Shown here piece by piece: positions 11,360-23,912 of a DNA stretch of 64,000 nucleotides. The notes under the pieces are model-generated. The model worked only from the letters and a program-made list of their open reading frames with translations. It was not told the DNA's origin and searched no databases. The stretch covers positions 26,848,154 through 26,912,153 of the forward strand of contig CM068552.1 in the NCBI GenBank assembly GCA_035048495.1, read 5' to 3'. Position 1 is the stretch's first letter. Each line of letters begins with the position of its first letter. The DNA comes from Euptelea pleiosperma (taxonomy: Eukaryota; Streptophyta; Magnoliopsida; Ranunculales; Eupteleaceae). Made by a program: the position numbers and the translations under genes.

Positions 11360-13620
11360 TTTCTTCCACACTCAACCTGTGCGCCGCTCGCTCCAGCATC
11401 TTCAACCATCTTTGCACAGTAGCCGAATCCCTCTCTCTCTCTTTCTCGATCGAGCAGTTTCATCGTCTGTCACAGGTGAGTTGATTTTTGGGTTTGGATT
11501 TCATTTGGAGTTTTATGCATGTGTTTAATTGGCTCTCCGCACTATCTTCTACATCTCGATCTCTTTTTTTGGTTGGGGAGTAGGGTTTTAGGGGTTTTCC
11601 CTCTCACAGTTCTCTGATTTGTTCATGGGTTGGCGATTGTGGGAAGATTTCTTCATGATTGGTTGACGCCTGCAACTCCTCTCCATTGCCACTGGAACTC
11701 CCCGCTCCTCTCTCCATTTGAAGCTCCTCGATGCTTTTGCCTGCAACTCACTACAACCCCTGAAACCCTAGCTAGGGTTGGATAATTCTCAAATTGTAAA
11801 TCTGATATCCTATGATTTTTTTGCATCTAGGTTTTTTCGTTCTATTTTTGTGGGCGTAATAAGACTTGAGAGTGGGTTTTTTATGGGGGTTTTGTATTTT
11901 GTGGTTGTTGTATGTGTGTTTTTCATGGGGGTTTTGTTCGGGTTTGTGTTATTACAGAAGTAAGGGTTTTGTACCTCCCCTCCTCTAACCTGAACGTACT
12001 CCCTTGAATCAACTAAAGCTTCCATTTCGCTCTTGCCATGTGGCAACCTCTCTCTAAGGTTCCTCAACCTCTTCGCTCTGCCCTGTCACTTCGCTCTGTT
12101 CACGTCGACGGGTGCGCATGGCACACACCCTCACGCATGCCACTCTTTGCCTCACCAAACCTGCAACCATTGATATTTCTGTGTGTGTGTATTTTTTTGG
12201 ACTGTAAAATGCGTGTTATGTGTTTGTTGAACTTCGAAGAAGAAGTTTATTTTAGGGTTAGTTTGTTTATTGTGTGTGTGTGTTAAATTTCGAAGAAGAA
12301 GTTTAATTTAGGGTTTGTTTGTTGATTTGTGTCAATGGTAGTTTCTCACCATCAACTACAAAATTATTTTGTGTTTTATGTGTCAATGCTAAAATCAAAA
12401 TCACCAATCTGGTGAGCTAAGCATCCACGAAGTCAGTGTGCCTATGCCATGTGGCTCTTGGGAGGGAAAACATTGACACATCAAACATTTTGAACTGGCT
12501 GCATTCAATAGAGTCCAACAAAACCTTAGCCTAATAGAAAAAAAATTGCATTTATAGGGTTCTTCTATGTGAGAATTTTTTAGCTAGGAAAACCGATGCT
12601 CAAGCAATAACGAGATTTCATGGTCATGCTTCTCATTTTCTAGAATGGATAATACATTTTCCCATTTTTACGCATGTTGTATCAATTTTATAACATTTTT
12701 AAAACACATTATTGTAGCTTAAAACACACTATTGTAAATTAAAACATGTCTTCCCTTTTGCATGTGAATCAATTGGTGCAGCCTTGCAGGTGGTACAGAA
12801 ATATCAAAACTCAGTCACTGAAAGTGGATTTGCAGGAGTTCCATCTCTGGATTTACAAGCAAACAGCAATATGTGAGTCAACCTTACATTATAAGGCTAA
12901 AAAAAGCTGAGTTCCTTTATTTTTTAATTGGTTTTTAAAAAAGAAATAGAGCAGCTTTCTGAAATAAACTCGCCGTCGTGCTCCTCGCAAGTAAGTTCTT
13001 ATGCTTAGAGGGATTTTTTGTGTTTCTATTAGGTAATAATTCATCCAATATAGTTTTATGGTTTATGTTCTTTCTGGTTTCAGATTGGAATAGGTTGAAG
13101 ATATGCTTAGGTTTGGAGTAAAATGAAAGATGTTTCGAAGGAGGAGGCTAATGCTAAGATGACTAAGTTACAGTCGATGCTTCACGTTCTTTGGTTTCCA
13201 ACAACACAACTCTTCCTAAGTTTCCAGGTTGGTTTTATGATCAAGATATGCAGTTATAGGGTTTTATTTTGGTTTATTAGATCGACTACTTTTTTATGTT
13301 CTTTCAGGTTTGAGATTGGAATTGGTTGAAGATTGCAACATGGAAATGACATCCTTTCCCATTTGATAGTAAGGGTATAATTGGACAATGTTAGAAGTAC
13401 AGACAGTACTTGAGTTGTCTATTATCCTATAGGTTTTATCCTTTCATCAATGACACCTTAATAATTGAAGTTTCGGAACAGATCTTTCTTGGGGTTGCGA
13501 AGGGACTCCATGTAAGCCATGCAAGCCTCCATGTTTACACTGATCTTTCTAACACCAAGCTCTATGCATTCCTGCTCAAAATTCAAATAGATTCATTTTA
13601 GAGATGCTAATAAAGCATTA
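11360..13620 (+). other. Captured gene-like sequence inside the Helitron, unidentified
   Basis: From 11390 a CT-rich leader (CTCTCTCTCTTTCTCGATC) runs to GTCACAG with GTGAGT following at about 11475, like a 5' UTR exon and its donor. Exon-like pieces with AG/GT borders may occur near 12788-12870 and 13123-13330. None resembles a protein family convincingly, although 13450-13600 stays open. They may come from the same source as the TOPLESS exons or from another gene. Confidence 0.3.
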
Positions 13621-14401
13621 AAGCAACTATTTTTTTTCTCTCTCAGCTTTTAGGAGTTATGGAGAATTAAATCTATGTGCCAGATGCATGTGGGCATAAC
13701 ATTTGGTGAGTACCACTATTGCAGTTTTTACATTATTTGTTTCCACAATAATGTTACTGCAAGTAATCAGGTTTTTCACATGGAAATTGTGGAAATGTAT
13801 AGATGCATATTCTAGTATAACAAAGTCACATGATTTTACCAAACAAAAGAACTAGTTTTGTGCAGCTTTTCATTCTAAAAATATAGTTGGTCTTTCCTCT
13901 AGGTTAGTCACAGAGAGTTAATCTGGATTGCTAGCATACCAATTTTTCAGAGAAATCTATATAACTGGCCAAAGAAAAAGAAAAATCTATGTTGGGACAC
14001 ATGTTGAGTGTAATTATGTCAATAAATGGAATCCCATAAACATGGATCACATGTAGTGAGTTGGGGCACACCATTCAATAAGCCTTTTCTCCATTTAAAG
14101 ATTTAGAGATAAAGCCACCTACCTGGTTGCTCTATAGTTTAAAGCACTAATTGGTTGCTAATACATTGGAAGATGGTCGGATCCAAGGGACATACATTGT
14201 TGGAGGATCAAACTTTGGTTAAAATTTTATCATGTTTCTGGGCAGTAAAGCAGTCTATTACTGGGGAACAAAGGAGTCACATCAAACTACAAAGTAAGTT
14301 TTCGCTTCATCATATAGGTTGTTGACTCTTTATTGGTAACAACAACATATGTTGGTTACAACAACATATAGATGTTGTTGACTCTTTATTCTGTGCTGTA
14401 G

Positions 14402-14938
14402 ATTGATGCTCATATTGGTGGTGTTAATGATATTGCTTTTGCTCATCTTAACAAGCGACATTGTATTGTCACATGTGGTGACAGCAAGATGATTAAGGTA
14501 TCAACCTTGAGGATGATATAACGAAAACTGGGGGTGCTCATGTTGCTCTTTATATAACAGGTTTGGGACGCTGTAGCTGGACACAAATAATATATATTTG
14601 AAGGCAACGAAGCTCTTGTACATTCCGCCTGTCCTCACGATAATGAGGATGTCCAGGTACCTATCATTTAAAGTTGATTTGCTAGGAGTTTGGTTCTTCC
14701 TTATCAAGTTAGCATTTTCTCATCTTTAGCTAATAGACAGTATGCAAGAAAGCTTAGAGGCCTTATTTTTCCATCATTTTCACTTTTATTAGAATCCAAC
14801 TCAGTTTAGCCTCATGTGCAGTTTATTTTCTCTACTACTATTGAGGGGAAAATTAAAGCCTGGATCTATGATTGCTTGGGATCTAGAATGGATTATGATG
14901 CTCCTGGACTTTGGTGCACCACACTGGGATATAGTGCA
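14402..14938 (+). pseudogene. TPL: TOPLESS/TPR-type corepressor WD40 exons, captured and broken
   Basis: Three consecutive exons with intact AG/GT borders read as the WD40 region of the plant TOPLESS family, transcriptional corepressors that bind EAR motifs. Exon 14402-14497 encodes IDAHIGGVNDIAFAHLNK then CIVTCGDSKMIK. Exon 14561-14656 encodes VWDAVAGHK, a TAA stop where the family has glutamine, then YIFEGNEALVH. Exon 14822-14938 encodes KIKAWIYDCLGSRMDYDA and PGLWCTTLGYSA. Homology then stops abruptly. The N-terminal LisH/CTLH part and the rest of the propeller are absent, so this is a fragment carried by the Helitron. Family identity is strong; which paralogue is unknown. Confidence 0.8.
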
Positions 14939-15918
14939 GAATTTTGGAATTTCTTCTTCTAGAAGCCCAAGTTTTGTAGGAGTAGTCTTGAGGCAACAAG
15001 GAGTATGGAGCATGATGTATACTATGTTGCAAGTGTGTTTTGTAGCTCTGCTACTATTGAGTACTTCACCTATTATTAGGTAGACATGTCATATGCATGG
15101 GTTGATGGTTAAAAAGAGTGATATGCATATGTTTAACACGAATAATATTCACATGGTTATAAAAGAGTTATGAAAACTATGGGTTCATATCCATTCACCA
15201 GTGTGCTTTCTCTTTTATTATTTTTCAGACTTTTTATATACATACAAACATATTCATGGAGCAAATACTTTAATCTGTCTTAGTGATAGGTTATTGATGT
15301 TAAAAGAAAGTGAGTGATTATGAGTCCCCATCAAATGTATTGAGCAATGCAATGTAAGGGAAAAATTCTTTCTGCAGGTGCTTCTTCATTGTGGCATTGT
15401 GAGTGGAATAGAAACTTGCCACGTATACACCAAAGAGACAAAAACTAACCTGACCCAAGTTAACTAATCCGACGTGATTTGACTATGCCTTTTTTTTTGT
15501 GTACGTGGCGTGTTTTTATTCGACCCACAAGACCAGAATGAGGCATCTGCAGCAAAATATGTCACCTTCAATTCTAATGGAGAACTGGCCACTTTGTTAT
15601 GTTAGCGCAATTCTTTTTAATTGGTTTCTATTTTTATCTGAAATTAGGAATTGGGTTTGAGTGTCGAAGGCACTTGATTTTTGCAAACGCTTTGTTGGGG
15701 AGTGCCGTGGGCACGGGTGATTTACTAGTATATTATATATAGTATAGACATTTGGTCTATATCGGATCAGAACAAGGTCGATCAGGTACCGATCCGATAA
15801 GAGATCGGATCGACAATTTGTGATCTGGTACCGATCCGTTAACACAAATAAAGTTTTGGACCAGATTTTTTCGGATCGGATCGGATCTCAGGTTTGATCC
15901 GATCCATTGCCAACCCTA

Positions 15919-16420
15919 GTGTTACTTAAATAATCGTGTCAAGCAAGTATCACACACCCTAATCACAAAAATCTCTGATTTTTGAATTCACGAATCAATC
16001 GTCGATTAATCGTCAAAATCTCTGATTAATTAAAAAACTTGGCGATTAATCAATGATTTTGCCGATTAATCGACTTAAACCCATTTTTTTCCCTTTTGAT
16101 ATCGATTTTGCCGATTTTGGAATTATGAATGATATATCATGCTTATGAGTAATGAGTTTTTGACTTATTATTATGGAATTATAGATGTGTTTTCCATCAT
16201 ATAAATGGGTTTTTGTTAAAAATAACATTTCTAACTTAAAAATGCCATGATATTTTTTTTAATATTTGCCGATTTCTGTCGATTTTTACAGAATTTATCC
16301 GAATTTTTTCGACTTGACCCCTTGCCAATTTATTGCCGAATTCTGACTTTGTGACTATGTGACACAAAAGACTTTTGAATTGACACTCGAGGTTCTCCCA
16401 TTGGACGGCCTACTCCTATT
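15919..16420. other. AT-rich repeat-like spacer
   Basis: The motifs CGATTAATCG and GCCGATTTT recur between 15990 and 16340, suggesting an old repeat. No gene or element boundary was identified. Confidence 0.3.
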
Positions 16421-16504
16421 TAAGTTTATAGAAAATTTCTTGAAAGAAAATATAGTTTAATATATTTGCAAAAATAAAAATTATTTTTGAAAATCCCAAA
16501 AAAA

Positions 16505-16720
16505 GCAACTAAACGCACTTTTAATGTGCGTTTGTCAGTGAATTCTGACCGATGCAGACGCAGAGACGCTCTTTTAATGTGCGTTTATTCCTCACAAACG
16601 CTTTTATAAAAAGCATTTTTCATGATAAAATGCACTTTTAAAGAACGTTTCTTCCTGACAAATGTTTTTTTAAAAAGCATTTGTCAGACGAAAACGCACA
16701 TTAAAAGAGGGTTTCATCTT
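16505..16720. repeat. Subterminal palindromic motifs, left end of the Mutator-like element
   Basis: Variants of AAACGC.CTTTTAAAG.GCGTTT and GTCAG/CTGAC recur in both orientations: CGCACTTTTAATGTGCG near 16514, a repeat near 16570 and AAAAGCATTTTTC pairs up to 16690. Similar motifs occupy 26810-26990, 62395-62480 and 63020-63175. They could be transposase-binding or fold-back sequences; this is inference. Confidence 0.5.
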
Positions 16721-17364
16721 CTCCTCTTAACCCCTCCCTCCTCTTTCCGGCGAACTCTCCTTCCTCCTCTCCTCTTTCCGACGAACTCTCCTTCTGGCAA
16801 ATTCTCCCTCTTCAACAGGTTTTTTTCCCCTATTTTTTGTTTTTATTTTTTTGGGACCCAAATGTTTAAACCCCATTTTGGCATACTCACACAGAAGTTG
16901 AATCAATGGCTAATTTTTGGTGAGGGCGATCTCCTCACCATATAGATCACCCCTACAAAAAATTAGGCCATTCTGAAATTTCTAGCCCCGTTAAATGTGG
17001 TTTTCAAGTTACACGTACGGTAAAAATCAACGGTCCATCATTCTTCAACTTCTAAACTAGTCTATGAAAATCAGCCATTGATTCAGCTATGTGGGTACGC
17101 CAAAATGGACATAAAAAATGGGGTCCCCAGAACACCATTAGAGGGCGCTGTCGGTATGGATGTTTTACCAATCCCTTGGTAGACCTGCAAACCAAAAATC
17201 AGCCTGATTGGTTATTTACAACCTTTGGATCTTTGCACCTAAATAACGCTCAATAATGCTCAAGTTTCCTATGGTTGAAATCAACCCATGAAACTAACTT
17301 CAAACCAACGCTTAGAAATCACGAATCAGGTTTATTTTTGGTTTGTAGGCTTACCTAGTGAATG

Positions 17365-17702
17365 GCCGTTGTAAAGAAAATAACGGTTGTTGTAACGAAA
17401 ATAACGATCGTTATAACGGATTCGGACCTCCCCCATTACGTTATGGACCATTAAAACGCCCAAAAATAACGGTCGTGATGTCATTATTTTTCAGTTAACA
17501 ACAGTTACTTTTTGGAAAGATTTGTGAAAAATGCCATTTTCCCATTATTTTTCAATTTCAAAATTTAAATTTTGAATTTCGGCGCCATCCGTTGTTTTAC
17601 ATTATTTTTGTTATTTTTCGTTTTTGCCCGAGCATTATAACGAAAAAAAATGGTAACGCCCCCAGTCCGTTATACCATTATAATGAACCACTTTAAACCT
17701 TG
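17365..17702 (+). mobile_element. MITE-B variant (ATAACGG type)
   Basis: It ends CTTTAAACCTTG like MITE-B but is built on AAATAACG and GTTATAACGG motifs. Its left end is eroded and no clean target duplication is seen. Confidence 0.5.
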
Positions 17703-17710
17703 GTCCAAAC

Positions 17711-18070
17711 CAAGGTTTAAAGGAGGCCATTTTAACGGTTAAACGGATTGGGGGCGTTACCGTTTAAACGGCCGTTAAAACAGATTGAAACAGCAAGGGG
17801 CAAAAATGAAAAAAAAAAGGGAAAAAATAGAATTTAACGATTTTAACGGAAAAAATGGCGTTGAAATTCAAATTTTGAAATTTGAAAAAAAAATGAAATT
17901 TAACGGATTTTAACAGAATTAAATGGATTTAACGGGTGTTAAAACAAAAAAAACGGTCATTTTTTTCAAAACCGATAAAACGTGTTTAAACGGTTTTAAC
18001 GGAAACGGGCTTGGGGCGTTACCGTTTAAATGGCCGTTAAAACCATTTAAACGGCCATTTTTAAAACCAT
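17711..18070 (-). mobile_element. MITE-B, copy 3
   Basis: Inverted relative to copies 1 and 2: it starts CAAGGTTTAAAGGAGGCC and ends TTTTTAAAACCAT. Flanks GGTCCAAAC (17702-17710) and GATCCAAAC (18071-18079) agree at eight of nine bases, a good Mutator-type 9-bp duplication. It is inserted at the right edge of the MITE-B variant. Confidence 0.75.
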
Positions 18071-18092
18071 GATCCAAACATCCATATGGTGA

Positions 18093-18612
18093 ACCTAACA
18101 CTAACCCTAAATCTTAAACCCTAACCGTAAACTATACACCTTAAAACCCTAACCCTAACCCTAAACATATACACTACATCATAATCCTAAACCCTAATCC
18201 TAAAACCCTAAGAGCAAAACCCTAAACCCTACACCCTAAAACCCTAAGATCAAAATCCTAAACCACACACCTTAAAACCCTAACCCTAACCATAAACATA
18301 TACACTACATCAAAACCCTAAGATCAAAACCTTAAACCCCTAACCCTAAAACCCTAAACCCTAACCCTAAAATCCTAAACCCTACACCTTAAAACCCTAA
18401 CCCTAAAACTCTAAGATCAAAACCCTAAACCCTACACCTTAAAACCCTAACTCTAAAACCCTAAGATTAAAATCCTAAATCATACACCTTAAAACCCTAA
18501 CCCTAACCATAAACATAAACCTTACACCCTAATCATAAAACCCTAAGATCAACACCCTAAACCCAAACCCTATAACCCTAAACCCTAATATCAACACCTT
18601 AAACTCTAAATT
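18093..18612. repeat. Degenerate telomere-like (CCCTAAA)n array
   Basis: About 520 bp built from ACCCTAA units, many altered (CCTTAAAACCC, AACCATAAAC), with longer internal repeats around TACACCTTAAAACCC and CCTAAGATCAAAA. The unit is the TTTAGGG plant telomere motif, C-rich strand on top. It lies inside the Mutator-like element, directly before the first exon of the plant mobile domain gene. Confidence 0.85.
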
Positions 18613-19833
18613 ATAATCTTTTTTTCATGTTATAGAAGGCGTATTATGTCAATGATAGTCGATTTCCGGGTGGTCCGACGACTGAAGATGTTAAAGAGGT
18701 TCGACCATTTCATCGAGCTAACGATATATTCTAGGGACATGTAAGTAATTTATTAAATAATTTTAATTTTTTAGACTATTATCAAATCTAATAAAAATTA
18801 TTTTGAATATTTTAATAAATATAGGTAGACTATCCGATTTTACACTCGAGGCAGCGTGTGAGATGGGCGGATGGGTGGATCTTATCCGACACTCAGCGTG
18901 CATTAGTTTCTACAGCCGGATTCGGACTGTACAGTCATATTCGATGGTCTTATAGTGATCGACCATTATGTTATGCGATTGCCGAGCGGTTTTGGCCAAA
19001 GACATCGATGTTTCATTTTCTATTTGGAGAGATGTCGATCACATTAGAGAACACTCTACACTGTCTTGGCCTTAGTATCACGGGTAGGCCAGTGGTTTTG
19101 AATGAGACTCATTTAGATTGCACCGAGCACATCATACAATTTTTGGGGATGCCGCCTGAAAATGCTACTGCTGCACGGGGCCGAATAAAATTATCATGGC
19201 TGAAGAGAAATTTTAAAAGATTACTAGACAATCCGACAAATGAATAATATATTTGTTTATTGCAGATTAAATGGTACACACATGCTTATTTATTAGCATT
19301 GTGTGGAAACACTCTATTTTGTGATGCGACAGGCTACTACGTCAACGCAAATTTGCTACTGTTCTTTAAGGATTTTAGCTTAAGAGGACAGTACGACTGG
19401 GGGGCTGCTGCCCTTGCATATTTGTATAAATAGCTGAGTAGTTTTATCGTAAAAAATAAGAAGAGTATTACAGGATGTGTGATGCTCTTGTAGGTAAGTA
19501 TTGATTTATTATTTATTATTTTATTTATATTTTAATTTGAATATTTATAAATTTATTTTTATTGAAGATATGGGCGCATGAGCATTTGTCGGTTGGGAGG
19601 TCGATATTGTACTCTACAGAATATTGATGTCCATTAGCATTGAGACGAACTTTAGATGAAAGAGAGTACGTAGATGAGCCTACTCGGAATGTGGCTACTT
19701 ATCGACAGGAGTTAGATTTACTAACTCCTGATCAGGTAAGTTATTTTTATCGATTGTATTTATTAATACAAGTTTGTTATTTGCTTAATTTTACTAATCT
19801 AAACTTTATTTCTTTGTAGGTTCGTTGGATGCC

Positions 19834-22800
19834 TGATATTCGCTCAAAAGTGCTATTTAAAGTAGTTATCTTCTAAGCGTTATCATACTCTCCTACGTAA
19901 AACTGCTATAATTATCCACTTTTCTACGTAAGAGTCTCTTTCATCACTTAGAACACATTTTTCTGGACGAAATGGTATATTTGCATGCATTAAACACATT
20001 TCTGGAAGTCTAGATATGAAGATGTTTTGATTAAGTCTCATTACGTGCTTTACTATTGCAGGAAACCCGATCCGATGATTCTTGCGAACTCAGAGCCCAT
20101 GATCAGAGATAAAAGCAGACTCTAGACTTATACGAACCTAAAAGTCCTAGTTCGAAAGGCAAGACGATCAAACAAAAAAATGGCAACTAGAATATTGGAA
20201 AGTGCATGTGGACAATCATGATCTCGATAGCAAAAGACATGTGCAGGATAATGGTCGTAGCAAAGTTTTACAAGATCACTTCAATATGCGGCAGCCAAGA
20301 TCATACGAGATGTTACCAATAGATGAAGTGATCATGGATGGTCTTCACAATTACAAGGGGACCAGCATGTATGATGGGTGGTACTCTAAACGAAGCAAGA
20401 GCAATTGCGGCACAAATCATGGACAGAACATCAACAAAGTTGCTAGGCGTTAGGGATGTATTTCCCATCAGAAGGATAAAGTTTTGGCATTTAAACCATG
20501 AGCTGGATCAAGGAAATTGAGATAGAGGACGGTAGATCACTCTTTGAAACATCGATCGTTGGACGTTGATGCTTTGGTGGATAGACTAGGACCAAGTGTT
20601 GGGTCATATGGCTAGATCAAAGATAGTGGACATGAAGGCGGGCTCGTTGATGGGCCAGTGGACTTTATGGCGTTGAACCTCGAGTTGGGCCAATGTTGTG
20701 CAAGACGAGTGGGGATTTCGTAAGAATTTTGGACACCGAATAGCTTTTATGGAGAGCGGCTAAATTTGAGAGCAAATGAAGAATTGGCTCATCACCAAAG
20801 AAGAAAAAAGTTGCTGGACCTCTATTTCTAAATGAATAAATTTTTGGTATGAGGAATGATTTCCATGTAAAAAAAGGGGGGTTGTTGACTCAAAAGGAAA
20901 AAAAAGATGATTCCCATCACAGGAGCAAAATGGAGAATTGCAATGAAGAAGAGTCATCCAATGGCTCATAGAAGATTGTTGGAGGTGGTGGGGTCCACTA
21001 GCCAAGATAGAAAACTCTTACTCGTTCCAAACAACCCTAAGAGAATACCCATATAAAAGAAAAGAGAAGAGAGGAAGAGGGATCCTCTCTCTCTAGCGCC
21101 TCTCCCCCATTCCATTCTCTCCTAGCTGGACCCCATCTCTCCCCACTCTCCCACGCTTCTCTCTCTTTCCCCACGTTTTCACCTTGCTGCCTTCACCATC
21201 TCTCTAACCCTAAGCCTCTCTCCTTCACACCACATTTTTGCCCAAAACCTTTCCCGCTCCACAACTCCATTTCCTCCATCAATCCCAGCCGTCACCCCCC
21301 TTCTCATCTCTCTCACTTCGTGGAAGATCCGGTGACCACTCCACCTGCTCCCAAACAAAAAAAAACAAAGAAATCTCCATTATCGGAGTTGCAGGCCTGC
21401 AACTCCGGTAAAACAAAAAAAAAGGGGGAAAAAAGAAAAGAAAAGAGGAGAGGACTGCCTTATCGCCTCCCTCTCCATCCCTGTTTTGTCTCCCCACCAG
21501 TGGGATCTACAACGGAACCACACCGCCGCCCTCTTCATGTTCTTCACGGGTTGCAGTCCGTAGCACCTCTTCACGCCGGAGCACCACCAGCAAGACCGCC
21601 AGAGCTGTAAAGTTCCACATGCGACCTCCTCTATCGCCTCCACCACGACCTGCAACTCTGAGTTGCAGGTCCTCTTGCGACCTCCTTGCTCCACCTCTTG
21701 CCACCGCCTGCCGCTGCCTGCTTCTCCACGTCTTGCCACCACCACGGCCAGATCTGCTCCTCCCTCCACGATCAAAGGTTGCTGCAACTCTCCGCGTCTG
21801 CGCTGCCCCTCCATCGCCTCATCATTTGCTGCATCCTTGCGGTTGGACTGCGCTCCACCTTATCATTCTGCACCACCATGATCGCCAACTTGCTGTTCTT
21901 CACAGCGTCACAACCACTGCAGCCTTGCATAAACGCCTGAAACTTCTCCACTGTCTGGCCTCCCTCATTCTCATTGGATCACCCAAGGCCGTGAGATCTT
22001 CAAACTGTTCTCCTCTTGAGCAGCCGCCTGTCTCTTCTTCTTCACAGTTTTCACCAAGAAAACAAATAAAATAGAAAAATAAAAAAAAAAAGAAGAGAAG
22101 AAGAAGAAGGGAAAACGGAGGAGGTCGTACCCTCCATGGGGGCTGCTCCTCACTCACCATCACAGCCTCACTTTTAGGCCATTCCAACCTTTTTGGGCCA
22201 ATCCATCATGATTGATCTCTGATCGAGCACTCTAGGTATGTTTCAAGGGTAAGGTTCTCTCTCTAGAGCTCTTTCTCTCTCTAGCTCTCTCTCTCTCTAG
22301 ATCTCTCTTATTTTCTTTTTCTCTCTCTAAAGCCCTCTTTCTCTTTCTAGATCTCACTTGTTATCTTTTTATCTCTCTAAGTCATTTCTTTCTCTCTCTA
22401 GAATAGTTCTTTATTTTTCTCTTCCTAGGTCATTTTAGACTCTCTACTTTCTCTCTCTTATTTCTCTCTTAAGTATAATTTAAAAGACTTCAATTAGTTT
22501 TGTTTTGAAAGGCACTGTATTTCCGTTGACGATTAATGAAAGTTATTTTGTTATAGGATTCTCTCATTTCAGTTTAATAGATAATTGTCTGGCACTATTT
22601 TCCTTTTCGTGGATGTGTTATTAATGCCTTGTAAAAATCCTTCAAAAGAATATTTTAAAATCCACCGTATTCATCACTCTCACCTCTCCACAATCTCCAG
22701 CAAAAATCCATCATTTCATATTCTTTATTGTGCTAATCTGACTAATCCCGAGTGCGGATCGACATCCGACATGAGCCACTGTGCAAAATTGCTAATTTTA

Positions 22801-22881
22801 CATGTCAAAAGTCTCGGATAATTAAAAATGTGTTGAAATTAGGATTTCCATAACCAACGATGCGGAAAAACCCTAGTTTCA
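19834..22881 (+). mobile_element. Long solo-LTR-like element, copy 2 (3.05 kb), inside the plant mobile domain gene
   Basis: It begins TGATATTCGCTCAAAAG and ends CCCTAGTTTCA. A perfect 5-bp duplication ATGCC flanks it (19829-19833 and 22882-22886), and removing it rejoins the mobile-domain frame. Inside are a CT-rich zone (21060-22480) whose frames are compositional artefacts, and near the 3' end GAGTGCGGATCGACATCC as in copies 1 and 3. The middle section around 20100-21000, with a short frame at 20202-20453 of unknown kind, is not obviously shared with copy 1. Confidence 0.8.
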
Positions 22882-23857
22882 ATGCCATACATCCATTATT
22901 ATCCTATGCCAAATAAAATTCTAGTAATGATACACAATGCACGACAACTCAGTCTTTATCGTGCTTGTATCATTTATCTTGATATTGTTGTGTATCATCT
23001 AGCAGATAGATGTATGCGCCAGTTTGGCATTCATCAGACTATCCCAGGTACTCCATTATCTTAGGTGGTGGGATTTGGTCGAATGGCGACACGGACTGCT
23101 ATGATAGTAGCTGTTAGAGATTGGGAGAGTAGATTTGATCATTTTGTCATTAGTGGTCCATCAGCCGATCATGTTACAGGTAAATATCGTATTTCAGTTA
23201 ATGCGGATTTGAACTCTTTAATTTATTTTTGATCATGTTTGTAGATGAGGCATATCAAACGTGGTATGGTACCCCTCGCATGCATAATACAGAACTACAA
23301 TATGATGAAGAGCGGTACATACCAAGTGGATATCATGATAGATCCTACACCGAGTTGAGGAGTAGAGTTGATGGTGTGGTAAGTTATAGTTTTTATATTT
23401 TTAACCTATTAAATCATTTGATATATAAATATTAAATTTATTTTTGTAGATTGATCATATGTCTACGTACATGAACCTGTTGGACATTAATCATCCTGTG
23501 CATAGTCATATACAAGATGATATAGATATATTGCGTCGTGACCTGCACGCATCACTCAGAGTCCAGCAGCCAGCTGAGCGATATTATGTCCCTATACGAG
23601 TTGTTCGCGGTCGACGTGATAAGTCAGAGGATGCAGAGGACGTAGGAGAAGATGTGGAAGAAGATATGGATCAATGGGTGACGGTTAAGCGTGGATCTAC
23701 ATATGGACCATGTTCATTTGGGGGTAGATCTACATTTGAGACCGGATCTTCATCTCATGTATATCATCCATTGACGCCTACGCCCCTTGTACATTCACCT
23801 TATGTATCAGTAGATCCATCATAGCCCGGTCCATCGCAGGTTTCTATCATAGGTTCT

Positions 23858-23912
23858 CATACAGGTAGAGGTAGAGGTAGAGGTAGAAGCAGAGGTAGAG
23901 ATAGAAATAGAG
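23858..23912 (+). repeat. (GGTAGA)n microsatellite in the 3' end of the plant mobile domain gene
   Basis: AGGTAGAGGTAGAGG repeats encode an RGRGR-type tail before the TAG stop. Confidence 0.7.

Larger units (their letters stand above)
11186..15728 (+). mobile_element. Non-autonomous Helitron (4.5 kb) with captured gene fragments
   Basis: The left end is TC (11186) preceded by A. The right end is CTAG (15725-15728) followed by T, so the insertion is between A and T. About 12 bases before CTAG lies GTGCC-gtg-GGCAC, a perfect 5-bp-stem hairpin. There are no inverted repeats and no target duplication, as expected for rolling-circle elements. No Rep/helicase frame is present. Inside are exon-like pieces of host genes, of which the TOPLESS WD40 exons at 14402-14938 are clear. 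The region 11300-12300 looks like a captured 5' leader and first intron. A 166-bp relative sits at 7044-7209. Confidence 0.72.
10030..15918 (+). mobile_element. hAT-type element (5.9 kb) hosting a MITE-B and a Helitron
   Basis: Its ends are inverted: TAGGGCTGGCAATGGAT at the left and ATCCATTGCCAACCCTA at the right. It is flanked by a perfect 8-bp duplication GTGTTACT (10022-10029 and 15919-15926), the hAT signature. Both subterminal regions (10040-10200 and 15750-15910) are dense in GATCGGATC/GATCCGATC motifs. No transposase frame survives, so it was non-autonomous. Most of its present length is later insertions: MITE-B at 10604-11046 and the Helitron at 11186-15728. Without them it was about 0.9 kb. 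Confidence 0.8.
17100..18090 (+). repeat. MITE-A module in the Mutator-like element, split by two nested insertions
   Basis: The module core (GGTATGGATGTTTTACCAATCCC, CAAAAATCAGCCTGATTGG, TTTGGTTTGTAGG) runs from about 17100 to 17363 and its tail CCAAACATCCATATGGTG resumes at about 18072. Between them lie a MITE-B variant (17365-17702) and MITE-B copy 3 (17711-18070). The sequence just before it, from about 16970, is shared with 62480-62650 in the 952-bp relative, so the module belongs to the element's own left arm. Confidence 0.6.

Noticed and set aside
18093..18612. Chromosome end or telomere junction
   Set aside because: The array is degenerate, internal to a bounded transposon and followed by coding exons.
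20202..20453. 83-residue frame as a real gene
   Set aside because: It lies in the middle of solo-LTR copy 2 with no recognisable family and no clear gene signals.
21619..22074. 151-residue plus-strand open frame
   Set aside because: It is a Pro/Ser/Leu-rich reading of the CT-rich zone of solo-LTR copy 2, overlapped by open frames on both strands, with no domain.
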